Part shown: piece after piece, positions 45,643 through 54,765 of the stretch
How the letters are laid out: each line of letters begins with the position of its first letter
Position numbering within the stretch: the stretch's first letter is position 1
Source of the DNA: Rahnella bonaserana
GTDB taxonomy: Bacteria > Pseudomonadota > Gammaproteobacteria > Enterobacterales > Enterobacteriaceae
NCBI RefSeq assembly: GCF_019049675.1
Contig: NZ_JAFMOW010000058.1
Coordinates: forward strand, 62,001-126,000
Direction of reading: 5' to 3'
Length of the DNA: 64,000 bases
The notes under the pieces: generated by a model
Told to the model about the DNA's origin: nothing
The model's database searches: none
What the model saw: only the letters and a program-made list of their open reading frames with translations
Made by a program: the position numbers and the translations under genes

Positions 45643-48429
45643 TTATTCGTCATTATCGATTAAGATTTTTAATGAAGAGGCCTTGTTATCAAATGACAAT
45701 TTTCTAAGGTCGGTAATTTTTTGACCTGACTTCACATCAATATAAGACCCTTTATAGTTATTTTCAGAATACAGGCGGACGGTATAGCCTTCAGCAACCT
45801 GTATTGAGGACATGAGATTATCGAAAGACGTTTTATATTCGAGCCATTTAATATCCCCTCTGAGCGATGGAACATCCGCCATAACTATTACGGACTGGCC
45901 ACGATAAGCGGAGGCGTCCCATGCAATCGCTTTAATAACCTGAACAGAGGAGACTGTATTGTCCATGTCGCTGCTTAAATCATATTGATCACCATTAGAC
46001 ATGATTCCGAATCGGTGCCAAGTTCCTTTGAACTGACAGTCTGTGTATAGACTTAACCCCAACGAACCTTTTGCCAGCCTTAAGGACGACATTTGATCAT
46101 TGGCGTCAGTACCATTTTTCATCTTCACGCCGTCTAAGCAATCGATGTCCCTGGCAATTTCCAGGCTATCACCACTTTTACCCGGGTTCTGGAACAGCGT
46201 AGCTTTAAGACCGGTCACAGGCTTTGGTTCCGGTTGCGGGTCTGGCTCAACATTGGCGATAAATTTTAATGAAGAGACTTTGTTATCAAATGTCAGTGAA
46301 TTAAGATCGGTAATATTTTGACCTGACGTCACATCAACATAATCCCCTCCAAAGTTTCTTCCAACATAAAGTCGTACGGTATAGCCTTGAGCAACCTTTA
46401 TCGATGACATTACATCATTGAAATCAAGGTCATCGCCGAGCCATTCCATATCACCGACAATGTTTAAGAAGGAATTGCGATAGCCGGTATCTTTATAAGC
46501 AACCGCTTTAATCAGCTCAACAGAGGAAACTTTATCGTTGAAGCCGCTGACAAGTGACATTGCATTCGAAGTATAAGTCACCTTATCTCCGCTAAAATGA
46601 CAGTCCTTGTATAAATTTGCCCCCAAAGAACCTTTTCCCAGTGATATGGAAGACGTTTCATCATTGGCGTCCTTGCCGTTTTTCATCTTCTTACCGACTA
46701 AGCAATTGATGTCCTCGTTGACTTCCAGACTATCGCCACCCAGAGAATTGTTCTGGAACAGCGTTACATTAGCAGAGGAAACAGGTGTCGGATCGGGCTC
46801 TGGTTGCGGATCGGGCTCTGGTTGCGGATCTGGCTCAGGCTGTGGATCTGGCTCTGGAATTGAGGTTGTCAGAATATCATCGACGATATGGCCCAGTTGA
46901 TAGTCAGGTGTATCGCCACTGATGTCCCAAATAATCGCACCACCAAAGCCTTGCTCGTTGATATAGTCAACTTTGTCCTGAACAGACTCTGGATCGTCAT
47001 AGGTCAGGAATTCTCGCGTAGTTTCGCTGTAGAGATACGGAACGTGTGACTCTGAGTCCCAGTAGCGCGTATATTCACCGCTAGCCAGTTTCTGCTTCAG
47101 CACATACCACGGGTTGGTGCCGGTATACTGATCCGCATCGTCCCATGCACCTTTAACCGACGCTGAACCGGTGTTAAACATTCCCGGCAAACCAGGAATC
47201 AGCTCGGTTCCCGGAACATGTCCCCAACCACGACCGTAGTATGGGATCCCCATCATCAGCTTAGCTTTTGGCACTTTCCAGGTGTCAACGTAGGCACTCA
47301 TTGTGTCGGCCACGTTCAGGTCTTTATCTTCATCATGGCTATTTTCATACAGCGGAGCGTTATGACCGGTTAATGGATCAAAAGCACCATGGATGTCATA
47401 CGCCATCACATTGACGCTATCCAGCAACGGCGCGGTAACAGAGGGGTTGATGTACTGAATGTTATTATGATTAGTGGTGACTGCCGCAGAAAGTTGATAG
47501 TACTTATCATCTTTCAGGCCCTGTGCATCCAACTTGCTACGCAGGGACTGGATAAGCTTGGTGAACTGGGCTTTCTCAGCATCGGTATCCGGGTATTCCC
47601 AGTCAATGTCGAGGCCGTCGAAATTCCACTGCACCATATAGCTGACCATGCTGTTGGCAAGTTTCTCAATGCCTGCATCGGTCGCAGTTGCCGCTTCGAA
47701 GACGCCTTCCTGAGAGTTATTCCACCCGCCTACTGAAATCATATGCACCACGTTGGCCGCTTCAGTCCGCTTATTCAGGTCTTTGATCAGGCCCGGAGCT
47801 TGGTCGGTGTCATGCATAGTCACCACACCGTCTTTGACCACCGCAAAACCGTAGTTCAGGTGGGTCAGGCCAGAGTAGTCAACTTTATCTGGGGTAAAGA
47901 AGTTATGTGCTTCATACACACCCCATTCCGGGAAGTAGCCAATCACTTTACGCTCAGCAGCTACGCGAGCCTTTTCACGGTTCTGCAGGTCGATAGCATC
48001 CTGGCCGGTATATGGCGTGAACTGGAAAGTTGCATAAGGTGTGATATTAATCGCATCGCCGGATTTCCAAACCGGATTGGTGCCCGGGCTGGTGCCCTGC
48101 TCAACCCACCATTGCGCAGTCCAGTAGTATCCCAGGAAGCGAACAGTATCGCCGCCTTTATAGGTGCGGTTCGGATCGTAGTCTTCGGAGATAATCGCCA
48201 GTTCTTGTTTCGGCGCGACCTCTGCTAAAACAGTGCCCGGGAAGTTGTTTTGCGATGCGTTGGTATACGCAGTCCAGGTGTGACCACCATCTTTGGTGAT
48301 CATCATCGAGTAATCGAGGCCGGAGAAGGTATTTGTCTGGTCGTTTGCCGTTACAGTGGCTGCAGACGAAATTATTGGGAATCCAATAGCAGAAAACAGG
48401 ATTGCTGCAGTTAATTTATTTAAGCGCAT
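45643..48429 (-). CDS. Secreted GH18 chitinase with four beta-gamma-crystallin domains
   Basis: 928 residues. In order: signal peptide (about 1-23), a small carbohydrate-binding-like region (about 85-125, YKGGDTVRFLGYYWTAQWW, CBM5/12-type), a GH18 catalytic domain (about 160-515) with the signature FDGLDIDWEYP and catalytic E278, and a repetitive EPDPQP linker (about 523-548). Two 180-residue crystallin modules follow (about 549-724 and 739-926), separated by a second EPDPQPEPKP linker. Each module has four N/D-N/D-x-x-S/T-S calcium motifs (NDETSS, NDKVSS, NDVMSS, DNKVSS; NDQMSS, DNTVSS, DNLMSS, DNKASS). It hydrolyses chitin outside the cytoplasm. The crystallin modules may give calcium-dependent stability or surface/substrate binding. 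Confidence 0.9.
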   Translation of the reverse strand: MRLNKLTAAILFSAIGFPIISSAATVTANDQTNTFSGLDYSMMITKDGGHTWTAYTNASQNNFPGTVLAEVAPKQELAIISEDYDPNRTYKGGDTVRFLGYYWTAQWWVEQGTSPGTNPVWKSGDAINITPYATFQFTPYTGQDAIDLQNREKARVAAERKVIGYFPEWGVYEAHNFFTPDKVDYSGLTHLNYGFAVVKDGVVTMHDTDQAPGLIKDLNKRTEAANVVHMISVGGWNNSQEGVFEAATATDAGIEKLANSMVSYMVQWNFDGLDIDWEYPDTDAEKAQFTKLIQSLRSKLDAQGLKDDKYYQLSAAVTTNHNNIQYINPSVTAPLLDSVNVMAYDIHGAFDPLTGHNAPLYENSHDEDKDLNVADTMSAYVDTWKVPKAKLMMGIPYYGRGWGHVPGTELIPGLPGMFNTGSASVKGAWDDADQYTGTNPWYVLKQKLASGEYTRYWDSESHVPYLYSETTREFLTYDDPESVQDKVDYINEQGFGGAIIWDISGDTPDYQLGHIVDDILTTSIPEPDPQPEPDPQPEPDPQPEPDPTPVSSANVTLFQNNSLGGDSLEVNEDINCLVGKKMKNGKDANDETSSISLGKGSLGANLYKDCHFSGDKVTYTSNAMSLVSGFNDKVSSVELIKAVAYKDTGYRNSFLNIVGDMEWLGDDLDFNDVMSSIKVAQGYTVRLYVGRNFGGDYVDVTSGQNITDLNSLTFDNKVSSLKFIANVEPDPQPEPKPVTGLKATLFQNPGKSGDSLEIARDIDCLDGVKMKNGTDANDQMSSLRLAKGSLGLSLYTDCQFKGTWHRFGIMSNGDQYDLSSDMDNTVSSVQVIKAIAWDASAYRGQSVIVMADVPSLRGDIKWLEYKTSFDNLMSSIQVAEGYTVRLYSENNYKGSYIDVKSGQKITDLRKLSFDNKASSLKILIDNDE

Positions 48430-49260
48430 AAGTAGCTTCCAAATTTGTCCATAAACTCGTTTGTTTTCGAGGGATACATTAAATGCGCACCTTTATATCA
48501 TTTTTGTTGTTTATATAGTATTTAATATATAATTAAGCATAAGTGTATTAAACTTACCCATATGTATTTAAACAATAAAAAAACACATCATTTAAATAAA
48601 TTATGGTGGGGTTAATTATACATAAATGTAATTGTTGGGATTAGGGATAGGAACTGATCTGACATTCAACCAAACTATGAAAATGGAATTGCCTGACTGT
48701 TGTAAATTACAGGTGCTATCAAAGGTGGTATTGCGAAGGTCGCGTTAAATATTCCAGTGAAATAACAGGCAGTATTGTTGTATTAAGTTGAAAGCCCGAT
48801 GTTTTCTGTCTGCATTGTTGGGGCAATTGGTCGGGGCGGTTAACCGGCATCTTCTTATTTATGAGGTTTTCAAAAGCTCTATCGATATTAACGCACGGAA
48901 CAGCGTCAATGGGCAGGGTATTTTAGGTAAACACCCTAGCGGTATTAACCTGCTGTAATAAACGTCTGACTGTTTCTGGCATTCACCTGGCTTAAACAGG
49001 CTATAAGCTTTGATAGGCGGATATGGTTTAATGTCGGTAATGCATATTTCCCCAATCACAGAAAAAACATCTCTTTCCAATGTTTACCAGATATCTTCAG
49101 CATAATTTGCGTTTCGCTGGTTTTTTTCACATTCAAACAATGTTCGGCAATGCATTTGAAATTATCGGTCAACGGTTTGGTTTATCCTGTCATGATTAAT
49201 CTCCGCTCTTGTCAACCTTAAAGGATTTAATCAGGTGACTTCAGACTTCGCAGAACAAAA
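48430..49260. other. AT-rich gap between chitinase and the satellite, no convincing gene
   Basis: 830 bases with strongly AT-rich DNA just upstream of the chitinase (its promoter region). A 73-codon minus-strand frame at 48859-49080 has no clear ribosome site or domain. A plus-strand stretch near 48871-48958 reads KSSIDINARNSVNGQGILGK and ends at a stop without a start, possibly a fragment of a lost gene. Confidence 0.4.
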
Positions 49261-49282
49261 TACAGACACAAAAAAGCCCGCA
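49261..49282. repeat. 22-bp direct repeat, left end of the satellite
   Basis: TACAGACACAAAAAAGCCCG plus CA occurs here and identically at 60735-60756. In both places it forms the 3' arm of a GCCCGC hairpin terminator that follows a copy of the ssrA 3' end. This copy is probably the original host terminator of ssrA. Confidence 0.85.
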
Positions 49283-49345
49283 GGGCTTACGCCATGCGGG
49301 CTTCTAGGACTTCGTTGAATGGCTCTGGTAACCATCAACCAAGAA

Positions 49346-49369
49346 TTTGGTGGGCTGGGGGAGGTTGAA
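49346..49369. repeat. Distal attachment site (partial copy of the ssrA 3' end)
   Basis: TTTGGTGGGCTGGGGGAGGT and following bases resemble the ssrA 3' end TTTGGTGGAGCTGGGGGGAT at 60821-60845, with a few mismatches and a one-base gap. It marks the left boundary of the integrated element. Confidence 0.75.
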
Positions 49370-49423
49370 TTTAAGTTATATCTTGTTGTTTTTATTGTGT
49401 ATTTATAATTAAATGATTGCGGT

Positions 49424-49445
49424 GTATACCTAAGCGTATACCAAT
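49424..49445. repeat. Integrase arm-type sites, left
   Basis: GTATACC and GTATACCAAT occur 12 bases apart, matching the GTATACCAA / TTGGTATAC repeats near int at 60648-60699. AGCGTATACCAAT is identical at both ends of the element. Confidence 0.65.
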
Positions 49446-49759
49446 GCAGGTTTCACTATGACAAGCTTCGCTAAACTCTTAATATTTACCCCATCGAAAG
49501 TCGAGTATTTATTGTACGAATGTATATACTAAGAAAGAGAGGCTCATAAATCTCAATTTAACGACTTTTTTGTTTTTAACCATCAATGCAGTGACCTACT
49601 CCCTGCGTTTTACACGGCTCCCGATCACGCATTAACTATTATCTGACGTTACAGCAAGCCTGCTGTTGCAAGTTTACCAAACAGTAATTAGTCCAAAATG
49701 GGCGGTAGACTACGTCCAAGTGAAAAACAGAATATATGAGATGTATAACACCCTGAGAA
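49446..49759. other. Satellite left flank, no gene seen
   Basis: 314 bases between the left arm sites and the cargo ORF. No ORF with a start signal and no clear hairpin was seen. Confidence 0.4.
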
Positions 49760-50731
49760 TTAATTTGTGGTGGTCGACACTCTGAAAGCTTTCATGACTT
49801 TAGCCCTAAGCTGAGCGTCACAAAAATCCTCCATATCTAACATCTTTATTAATGCATCTACTTGTTTCTCACTGCGGTTCTCATATGACAAAATTAATTC
49901 TATCTGATTATGGGAAAGGTATTTTGTCAAGTATTTATAAGGGTTCATATCAGGGTTGAAGTGTGAAAAAATCATATTCCACATCAGCTTGTTTTGTAGT
50001 CCATTATGTATTTTTTTGTATTCAAAGAAAGGTTGCAGAATTGAAGAGTATGTGTCAATCAATGCTCCTTTATGCCAACTGTAAAATTGCTGGATCTGTT
50101 TTTTATACTGTGTGATAACCTCATAAATATCAATATCACCATCAGTTTCTTCGATATATTTCTTGCCATTACTTCCCCAATCTCCCCACTCCAGTAAGTC
50201 TTCCTTACTAACTACAAATTTTGCGATTCTCGTGCCGTTTCTAAAATCAGCTTTAATTATCCAATTTGCTTGAGCTATGCGCCAATGAGAGCTGAAATTT
50301 CGCATTTTTTGTAAAAAATCGTGCAAACCTGGTGTTGAGAAAAATTTATTACGTTGATCAAGGAAATCTTCGAGAGGCCATTTTTTATTGAATGCACGAG
50401 ATATGTCAACAATCGTCATCAAAGAAGATGTGCAATAGTAAAGTTTACGTTTGACTTCACGCACATATTCCTCAGAGTTTTTTTCATTTGTTTTGTGCCA
50501 AAATTCTATATCCTTACTTTTTTCACTAAAGATGCTTATTTCATCTAACAGTTCAGCAGTGCTTTTAGTGAATACCCAAATAGCGTCGTCAAGTTCTTTG
50601 ATACCACTCCATAACAGTCCGCCTTCTGTCTGATCAATCGATTTTTGTACTGTCCTAAAATCAGACATTATCGCTGCTTGAATGTGTTGGCGTGTCCAAG
50701 GCTGCGTAATCTTATCAAGGTATCCGGCCAT
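49760..50731 (-). CDS. Cargo protein with RNxxxH motif, candidate HEPN-type defence protein
   Basis: 323 residues, low GC, Lys/Asn/Ile rich, mostly helical, no signal or membrane segment. Residues 144-149 read RNFSSH (R144, N145, H149), which fits the R-N-x3-H catalytic motif of HEPN ribonucleases; the preceding LHDFLQKM is helix-like as in HEPN domains. I do not recognise the family. It lies alone between crr and the distal att, where P4-like satellites carry variable, often anti-phage genes. HEPN assignment and defence role are inferences. Confidence 0.55.
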   Translation of the reverse strand: MAGYLDKITQPWTRQHIQAAIMSDFRTVQKSIDQTEGGLLWSGIKELDDAIWVFTKSTAELLDEISIFSEKSKDIEFWHKTNEKNSEEYVREVKRKLYYCTSSLMTIVDISRAFNKKWPLEDFLDQRNKFFSTPGLHDFLQKMRNFSSHWRIAQANWIIKADFRNGTRIAKFVVSKEDLLEWGDWGSNGKKYIEETDGDIDIYEVITQYKKQIQQFYSWHKGALIDTYSSILQPFFEYKKIHNGLQNKLMWNMIFSHFNPDMNPYKYLTKYLSHNQIELILSYENRSEKQVDALIKMLDMEDFCDAQLRAKVMKAFRVSTTTN

Positions 50732-50900
50732 CTCTGCTCCTAAAAAACCAAAATGAATTCATAGATAATAGCTCACAAGAATATCAAAACAACTGAATGA
50801 CTAGTGCTGATAAAGAACTCTAACTAAATAGAAAGTTCCTGGCACATACGCTATTTTACAAATTGGATCTCCTCCACTAATAAAAGATTTATGGACAAAA

Positions 50901-51005
50901 CTGGTCACACTGTTCACTTTCGGTGTTTTTATATTAAATTTCAATTGATTAGGTGGTGATGGGTTGTCCTAAACTATCCATAACTCATCACTTGAAAGTG
51001 ACCAG
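50901..51005. other. Candidate crr (second alpha-binding site)
   Basis: CTGGTCAC (50901) and CTGTTCAC (50910) are inverted copies of the GTGACCAG/GTGAACAG type, and a direct GTGACCAG lies at 50998-51005. The same GTGAACA-type iterons form the cluster at 55341-55443. P4 needs two such sites, ori1 and crr, about 4.5 kb apart; the distance here is about 4.4 kb. Confidence 0.65.
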
Positions 51006-51056
51006 TTGCTATTTTGCTCATAAAAAAACCAGCCGAAGCCGGTTTTAGTTGAACTG

Positions 51057-53387
51057 CTAAGGTGTTCCGCACTTTGGCAACCAATCTACTTCGCAGTCTT
51101 CACTTAAGATCAGATTGGTTTGCACACCCTGATTGGTCTTTTTCTTCAAGAATTCAATTTCATACTCTTTCAACGTTTGCGGTACAGCCCGACCAAAGGC
51201 AGTCAGATTCATTGTACGTTGATGTCCCCGAGCCTCCATAAATGATAAATAGGCATGATAAAGATACCTACGCGGATTCGACGGATGAATATTCGCATTA
51301 CCGATATAGAGGCCGTTAGGTGAAGTTACTGCAAGCAGGTAACCACAGAAATCTACCAACGGATCTGCACTGCGTTTTATCTCCAGTGCTTCATCGGAAT
51401 TCTGCTGTGCCTGTAACAGCTCGCGTGCATCACTGGGAACGGCAAAACGTTGCATCAGATGGCGGACAATGACGGCGAGCTCCTGACCTATTTTCTCTAT
51501 TAGCTGCGGATCCCGTTCATTGGCGGGTATCACCTCAGGGAAAGTGATAATTACCCGCCGGCGCGATACGCCGCCGCTGCGGTCACTGAACTGCATAGGG
51601 TTGTTGTTCACCGCCAGGATCACCGCCGGAATATGTGTTGAGTAAGCATCACGATATTTCGGATCAATCGCCACAGCATCGCCGCCAGTGATGGCTTTAA
51701 TTCCTGCGCCGTCGCCGCTCCATTTCTCCTGGTCTGGTAACACAATCAGTGAGTATCCCACCACAGAAGCACGCTCGCGCGCGGATTCCAAAGTCTCGAT
51801 GCTGGCGGAGGTGGTATTATCCTCCCCCGCAAGCATGCGGGCAATGGATGCCATTACGCTTTTACCGCTGCCCCCTGGTCCTGTCACTTCAAGGAACAGT
51901 TGCCAGTCATAACGGTTTGCCAGAACCATGAAAAGCGCGGCGAGTATGCGCTCTTGTTTTTCACTTTGCTGATTTGCAGCCCGTGTTAACCATTGCCAGA
52001 AGTTAGGGGCATGCTCTGCAAGGTTTTCACCGGCTTTAGGTTGTGTGTAATCAACACTGTTTACGGTTCGCAGCCAGTTGTTTGGACTATGAGGATTAAA
52101 ATGTCCTGTGACGGTATCAAATACCCCATTGCGGAACCCTATCAATCTTCTCGCCGGTTTCCCTGTTTGAGGCACCATCAGCTTCAAGGTATCAATAATC
52201 CCGCTAATACCAGGTGCAGAGAAGGGGGCGCGGATCTTTTGAAATAAAGCGGCGATCTCTCGGCTGAGAATGCCGTGGGGCAATACCTGCCACGCGCCAT
52301 TCTCATAGCGGCAGAGATCCTCTCCCACCTGCGGCACAGCTAATCGTTGTTCATAATGGGTTATTAATAGTTCCGCTTTCTCGCTTGCGCTCATGGATTT
52401 AAGGTCTGCGTCACTGACCGTATCGAAAGGACTCTGTGGAGATTTCTGAGTAAAAGCACGGAGCTGTTCCAGCGCTTTGTCACGACCTTCCTGCATGAAT
52501 ACATCGTTCCAGTCACCAGCGACCAAGGGGATCGCAACCTTTCCGCTTGCCAGATTTGCGGCTTCTTTCGCTTTCTTCTGCCCTGTGCCGTTCTCATCAT
52601 TATCTGCCGCCATAAGCAGCACTGCGTCAGGGTATTTCTCCCGAAGGCACTCAGCCAGATGAGGGAAGTTATTGGCACTCAGTGCCACATACACGGTTTC
52701 ACCCGTCAGCGCATGTATTGTCAGACCGGTTGCATAGCCTTCTGCCATCCAGATAACGGTGTTGTCGTTCCCTTCAAAATGATGAGCGGCGCTGGTAACC
52801 TGTCCACCCGCAAGCATGCGTTTAGCTCCTGATCCGTTAATGAGCTGGGCGTTGACCAGGTTACCTGACAAATCATAAAGCGGAATGATCAGGTCACCCG
52901 CCGCGAAATCTAAGCCGCCTACGCGCAGGCCGTTGCCCTGTAACGTCAGCACTTCCTTATCCTGCCAGCCTTTATTCTTCATATAGGCATTGCCTGCCGC
53001 TTTGCTGGCGGAGTTCACCAGTGCTTTCGCCTTTACTGCTGCCCTTTGGCGGGCATGGTCTTTTTGTTTTTGTGCAGCGGCCTCGTCGTGATGAACTGCA
53101 AGAGGCTGAGCCTCTCCCAGAATCTCAGCCACTTTCACGGCGGCTTCTTTCGTGGTGATATCCAGTGTTTTAGCAACCAGATTTAATCCATCACCGGCAC
53201 CGCAGTGGTTACATATCCAGGTGCCTCTTCCTGCCTGATTATCGAAGCGAAAGCGGTCTTTGCCCCCGCAAACAGGGCAGGCGCAATGATGCCCGTGAGG
53301 GGCAACGTTTATACCCAGCGCGGGCAGAAGCTGAGGCCAGCGCCCTGTCGCGGCGCTCACGGTGTTTTGAACAATCATTTGTGTCAT
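51057..53387 (-). CDS. P4-type alpha protein, primase-helicase and origin-binding initiator
   Basis: 776 residues, practically the length of P4 alpha (777). N-terminal zinc motif CPVCGGKDRFRF...CNHCGAGDG (about residues 37-65), primase EGYATG motif (about residue 213), helicase Walker A GPGGSGKS (about residue 500) of superfamily 3, and a C-terminal origin-binding region. It unwinds the origin, primes DNA and binds iterons, allowing plasmid-like replication. It is the last gene of the early operon read from alpA through cnr. Confidence 0.95.
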   Translation of the reverse strand: MTQMIVQNTVSAATGRWPQLLPALGINVAPHGHHCACPVCGGKDRFRFDNQAGRGTWICNHCGAGDGLNLVAKTLDITTKEAAVKVAEILGEAQPLAVHHDEAAAQKQKDHARQRAAVKAKALVNSASKAAGNAYMKNKGWQDKEVLTLQGNGLRVGGLDFAAGDLIIPLYDLSGNLVNAQLINGSGAKRMLAGGQVTSAAHHFEGNDNTVIWMAEGYATGLTIHALTGETVYVALSANNFPHLAECLREKYPDAVLLMAADNDENGTGQKKAKEAANLASGKVAIPLVAGDWNDVFMQEGRDKALEQLRAFTQKSPQSPFDTVSDADLKSMSASEKAELLITHYEQRLAVPQVGEDLCRYENGAWQVLPHGILSREIAALFQKIRAPFSAPGISGIIDTLKLMVPQTGKPARRLIGFRNGVFDTVTGHFNPHSPNNWLRTVNSVDYTQPKAGENLAEHAPNFWQWLTRAANQQSEKQERILAALFMVLANRYDWQLFLEVTGPGGSGKSVMASIARMLAGEDNTTSASIETLESARERASVVGYSLIVLPDQEKWSGDGAGIKAITGGDAVAIDPKYRDAYSTHIPAVILAVNNNPMQFSDRSGGVSRRRVIITFPEVIPANERDPQLIEKIGQELAVIVRHLMQRFAVPSDARELLQAQQNSDEALEIKRSADPLVDFCGYLLAVTSPNGLYIGNANIHPSNPRRYLYHAYLSFMEARGHQRTMNLTAFGRAVPQTLKEYEIEFLKKKTNQGVQTNLILSEDCEVDWLPKCGTP

Positions 53388-53398
53388 GTGCGCCTCTG

Positions 53399-53740
53399 TT
53401 AGTGCAGCGTGGTTTCAGGAGTGGTGTGAAGACAAGGCCGGAACAGCTCGTCCATCATGGATTCTCCGAGCGGTGTCAGGCGGGGTTTCGCTACCAGAAT
53501 ATCGGGCTGCACCATATCGCGGAGCATGGCGCAGGCGATGTCCATACCCAGCTTTGCGCCGTGCTGGCGGACGTAGTAACTTTCGACTTCCTTCGCGATG
53601 GTCATTTGCAGTTCATCAAGCGAGTAGCCGGTTTCAACGCCGTAGGCGGTACAGGCATCGAGATAAGCCTGTGCCAGGGCGCGCCGGTAGAGGGCGGTGA
53701 GCACTTCAACCGGCAGGCAGGATTGCTGAGTCGTATTCAT
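53399..53740 (-). CDS. Probable Cnr, copy-number regulator of the satellite
   Basis: 113 residues directly upstream of alpha, the position of P4 cnr (106 residues), whose product interacts with alpha and limits replication. It starts MNTTQQSCLPVEVLTALYRR and is helical, without recognisable catalytic motifs. GGAGGA precedes the ATG and the start overlaps the upstream gene by 4 bases. The call depends on position, length and recalled resemblance. Confidence 0.65.
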   Translation of the reverse strand: MNTTQQSCLPVEVLTALYRRALAQAYLDACTAYGVETGYSLDELQMTIAKEVESYYVRQHGAKLGMDIACAMLRDMVQPDILVAKPRLTPLGESMMDELFRPCLHTTPETTLH

Positions 53741-54000
53741 TCGTAGACATCCTCCATTTGCGTTTTGATGGCGGTCTCGCAGGTGTCTACCACTTTGCCG
53801 AGCTGGTCAGTCAGCAGCGCAACAACGGAGGCCATGGAATTCAGCTGATCGCCGCTGGGTACATGCCCGAACGTGTCCTGAGTATCAAGCATGTCGAGGA
53901 ACATCACGCCGACGTTGTGCGCGTGTTGCAGGCGCAGGAAATCAGCATGCGGGATAGGATAATGGGTGTTGGGGAAATAGAAGGACGCGAGCTTGTTCAT
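53737..54000 (-). CDS. Small P4-family early protein
   Basis: 87 residues from ATG 54000 (MNKLASFYFPNTHYPIPHAD). Coupled by 4-base ATGA overlaps to the Icd-like gene upstream and cnr downstream. Contains two helical stretches (FLRLQHAHNVGVMFLDMLD and MASVVALLTDQLGKVVDTCE). Similar ORFs are common in P4-like elements; function unknown to me. Confidence 0.7.
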   Translation of the reverse strand: MNKLASFYFPNTHYPIPHADFLRLQHAHNVGVMFLDMLDTQDTFGHVPSGDQLNSMASVVALLTDQLGKVVDTCETAIKTQMEDVYE

Positions 54001-54188
54001 GCGGCCTCCTGAGCGGGCAGGCGACCGGCAAAGCACAGCACATAGTTGCGGGCAAACAGGCGACGGGCAGAATGTTCACTGTCGGCGGTGGAGCGCAGCA
54101 TGCAGACCGGCGCTTTAGGTTCAGCACGGCGAACGGCGGCGAACAGGAACGTAAATTTAGGGTGTGGCGTGGTGAGGGTTGTAGCCAT
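53997..54188 (-). CDS. Icd-like cell-division inhibitor family protein
   Basis: 63 residues from ATG 54188, preceded by GGAGG eight bases upstream. The start MATTLTTPHPKFTFLFAAV with MLRSTADSEHSARRL and FAGRLPAQEA matches the family annotated as host cell division inhibitor Icd-like in P1/P4-type elements. In these phages the gene follows C4 RNA and is silenced by it. The frame stays open upstream to 54521 (an Ash-like reading), but that part runs through the C4 RNA. Confidence 0.72.
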   Translation of the reverse strand: MATTLTTPHPKFTFLFAAVRRAEPKAPVCMLRSTADSEHSARRLFARNYVLCFAGRLPAQEAA

Positions 54189-54230
54189 GGTGGCAGCCTC
54201 CATTGAGTAATGGTTATTGCTACCACCGAA

Positions 54231-54240
54231 GTTTCCACGC
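54231..54240 (-). promoter_or_regulatory. seqC-type target of the satellite C4 RNA
   Basis: Minus-strand GCGTGGAAAC contains GTGGAAA, complementary to TTTCCAC in the C4 RNA (54271-54265). The same 10-mer occurs upstream as seqA (54438-54447). Matches the P4 seqA/seqB/seqC arrangement. Confidence 0.7.
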
Positions 54241-54248
54241 TTATGGGT

Positions 54249-54324
54249 GGTAGCCCAGACGGGGGTGGAAATACCGGCCTCAATGAATACCGGCCAGCCC
54301 GAAGGCTGCCCCGCCTGAGCTACC
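54249..54324 (-). ncRNA. C4/CI-type antisense immunity RNA of the satellite
   Basis: On the minus strand GGTAGCTCAGGCGGGG (54324-54309) pairs over 16 bases with the segment ending at 54249; inside are a CAGCC-TTCG-GGCTG hairpin and a GCCGGTAT/CCGGTAT region. TTTCCAC is the antisense element (seqB). In P4 this RNA, processed from the leader, makes the early operon terminate prematurely and so gives superinfection immunity. A homologous orphan RNA lies at 23548-23619. Confidence 0.85.
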
Positions 54325-54437
54325 ATTGTTTGATAAGCACAGCGGTTAAGAAACCACTGTGCAAAAAACAGGTGCGCTGAGGCATCGACATAAAAAAACA
54401 CGCCAGGCGCGTGTTGTGTCGCCATTGAGTTGCTCGG

Positions 54438-54447
54438 GTTTCCACGC
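54438..54447 (-). promoter_or_regulatory. seqA-type target of the satellite C4 RNA
   Basis: Minus-strand GCGTGGAAAC, identical to the 10-mer at 54231-54240, lies upstream of the C4 RNA within the early leader and can pair with seqB. Confidence 0.7.
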
Positions 54448-54534
54448 CCGGCTGCCGATTTTGCGGCAGCACAAAAACTATAGAGCAGGGGCTCGCCAGA
54501 GAAAAGCCTTTTTTGAAGCATTAGCCGTTTCTCC

Positions 54535-54765
54535 TTAGCAATCGGTCAGGACTTGATCGGACTGCTGCGGATTTGATCGGAAGTGTGAATCATCCTCTGA
54601 ACTAACGCCTTCGGCTGCTACAGATAACACGCCCAGGGTATTGCTGGTAAACGCAGGCAAAGGGTTCTTTCTGCCGCAGGCGGCAGCTATCAGGCCTTCA
54701 GCCAGATAGGCCGCCTCTTGTGTATTGAGCTGAATATTATGATGACCGACAGAAAGTGAAATCAT
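54535..54765 (-). CDS. Small P4-family early protein
   Basis: 76 residues (MISLSVGHHNIQLNTQEAAY). Start overlaps the alpA-like stop by 4 bases (ATGA), so it is coupled to it. The first half is helical (LAEGLIAAACGR), the second half polar and probably disordered. Function unknown. Confidence 0.6.
   Translation of the reverse strand: MISLSVGHHNIQLNTQEAAYLAEGLIAAACGRKNPLPAFTSNTLGVLSVAAEGVSSEDDSHFRSNPQQSDQVLTDC

Noticed and set aside
48859-49080. 73-codon minus-strand ORF between chitinase and the satellite
   Set aside because: No ribosome site, domain or codon pattern that sets it apart from chance.
54189-54521. Upstream extension of the Icd-like frame (Ash-like protein of 174 residues)
   Set aside because: The extension reads through the leader, both antisense targets and the C4 RNA itself; a strong GGAGG supports the shorter start at 54188. 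An expressed Ash-like product cannot be fully excluded.
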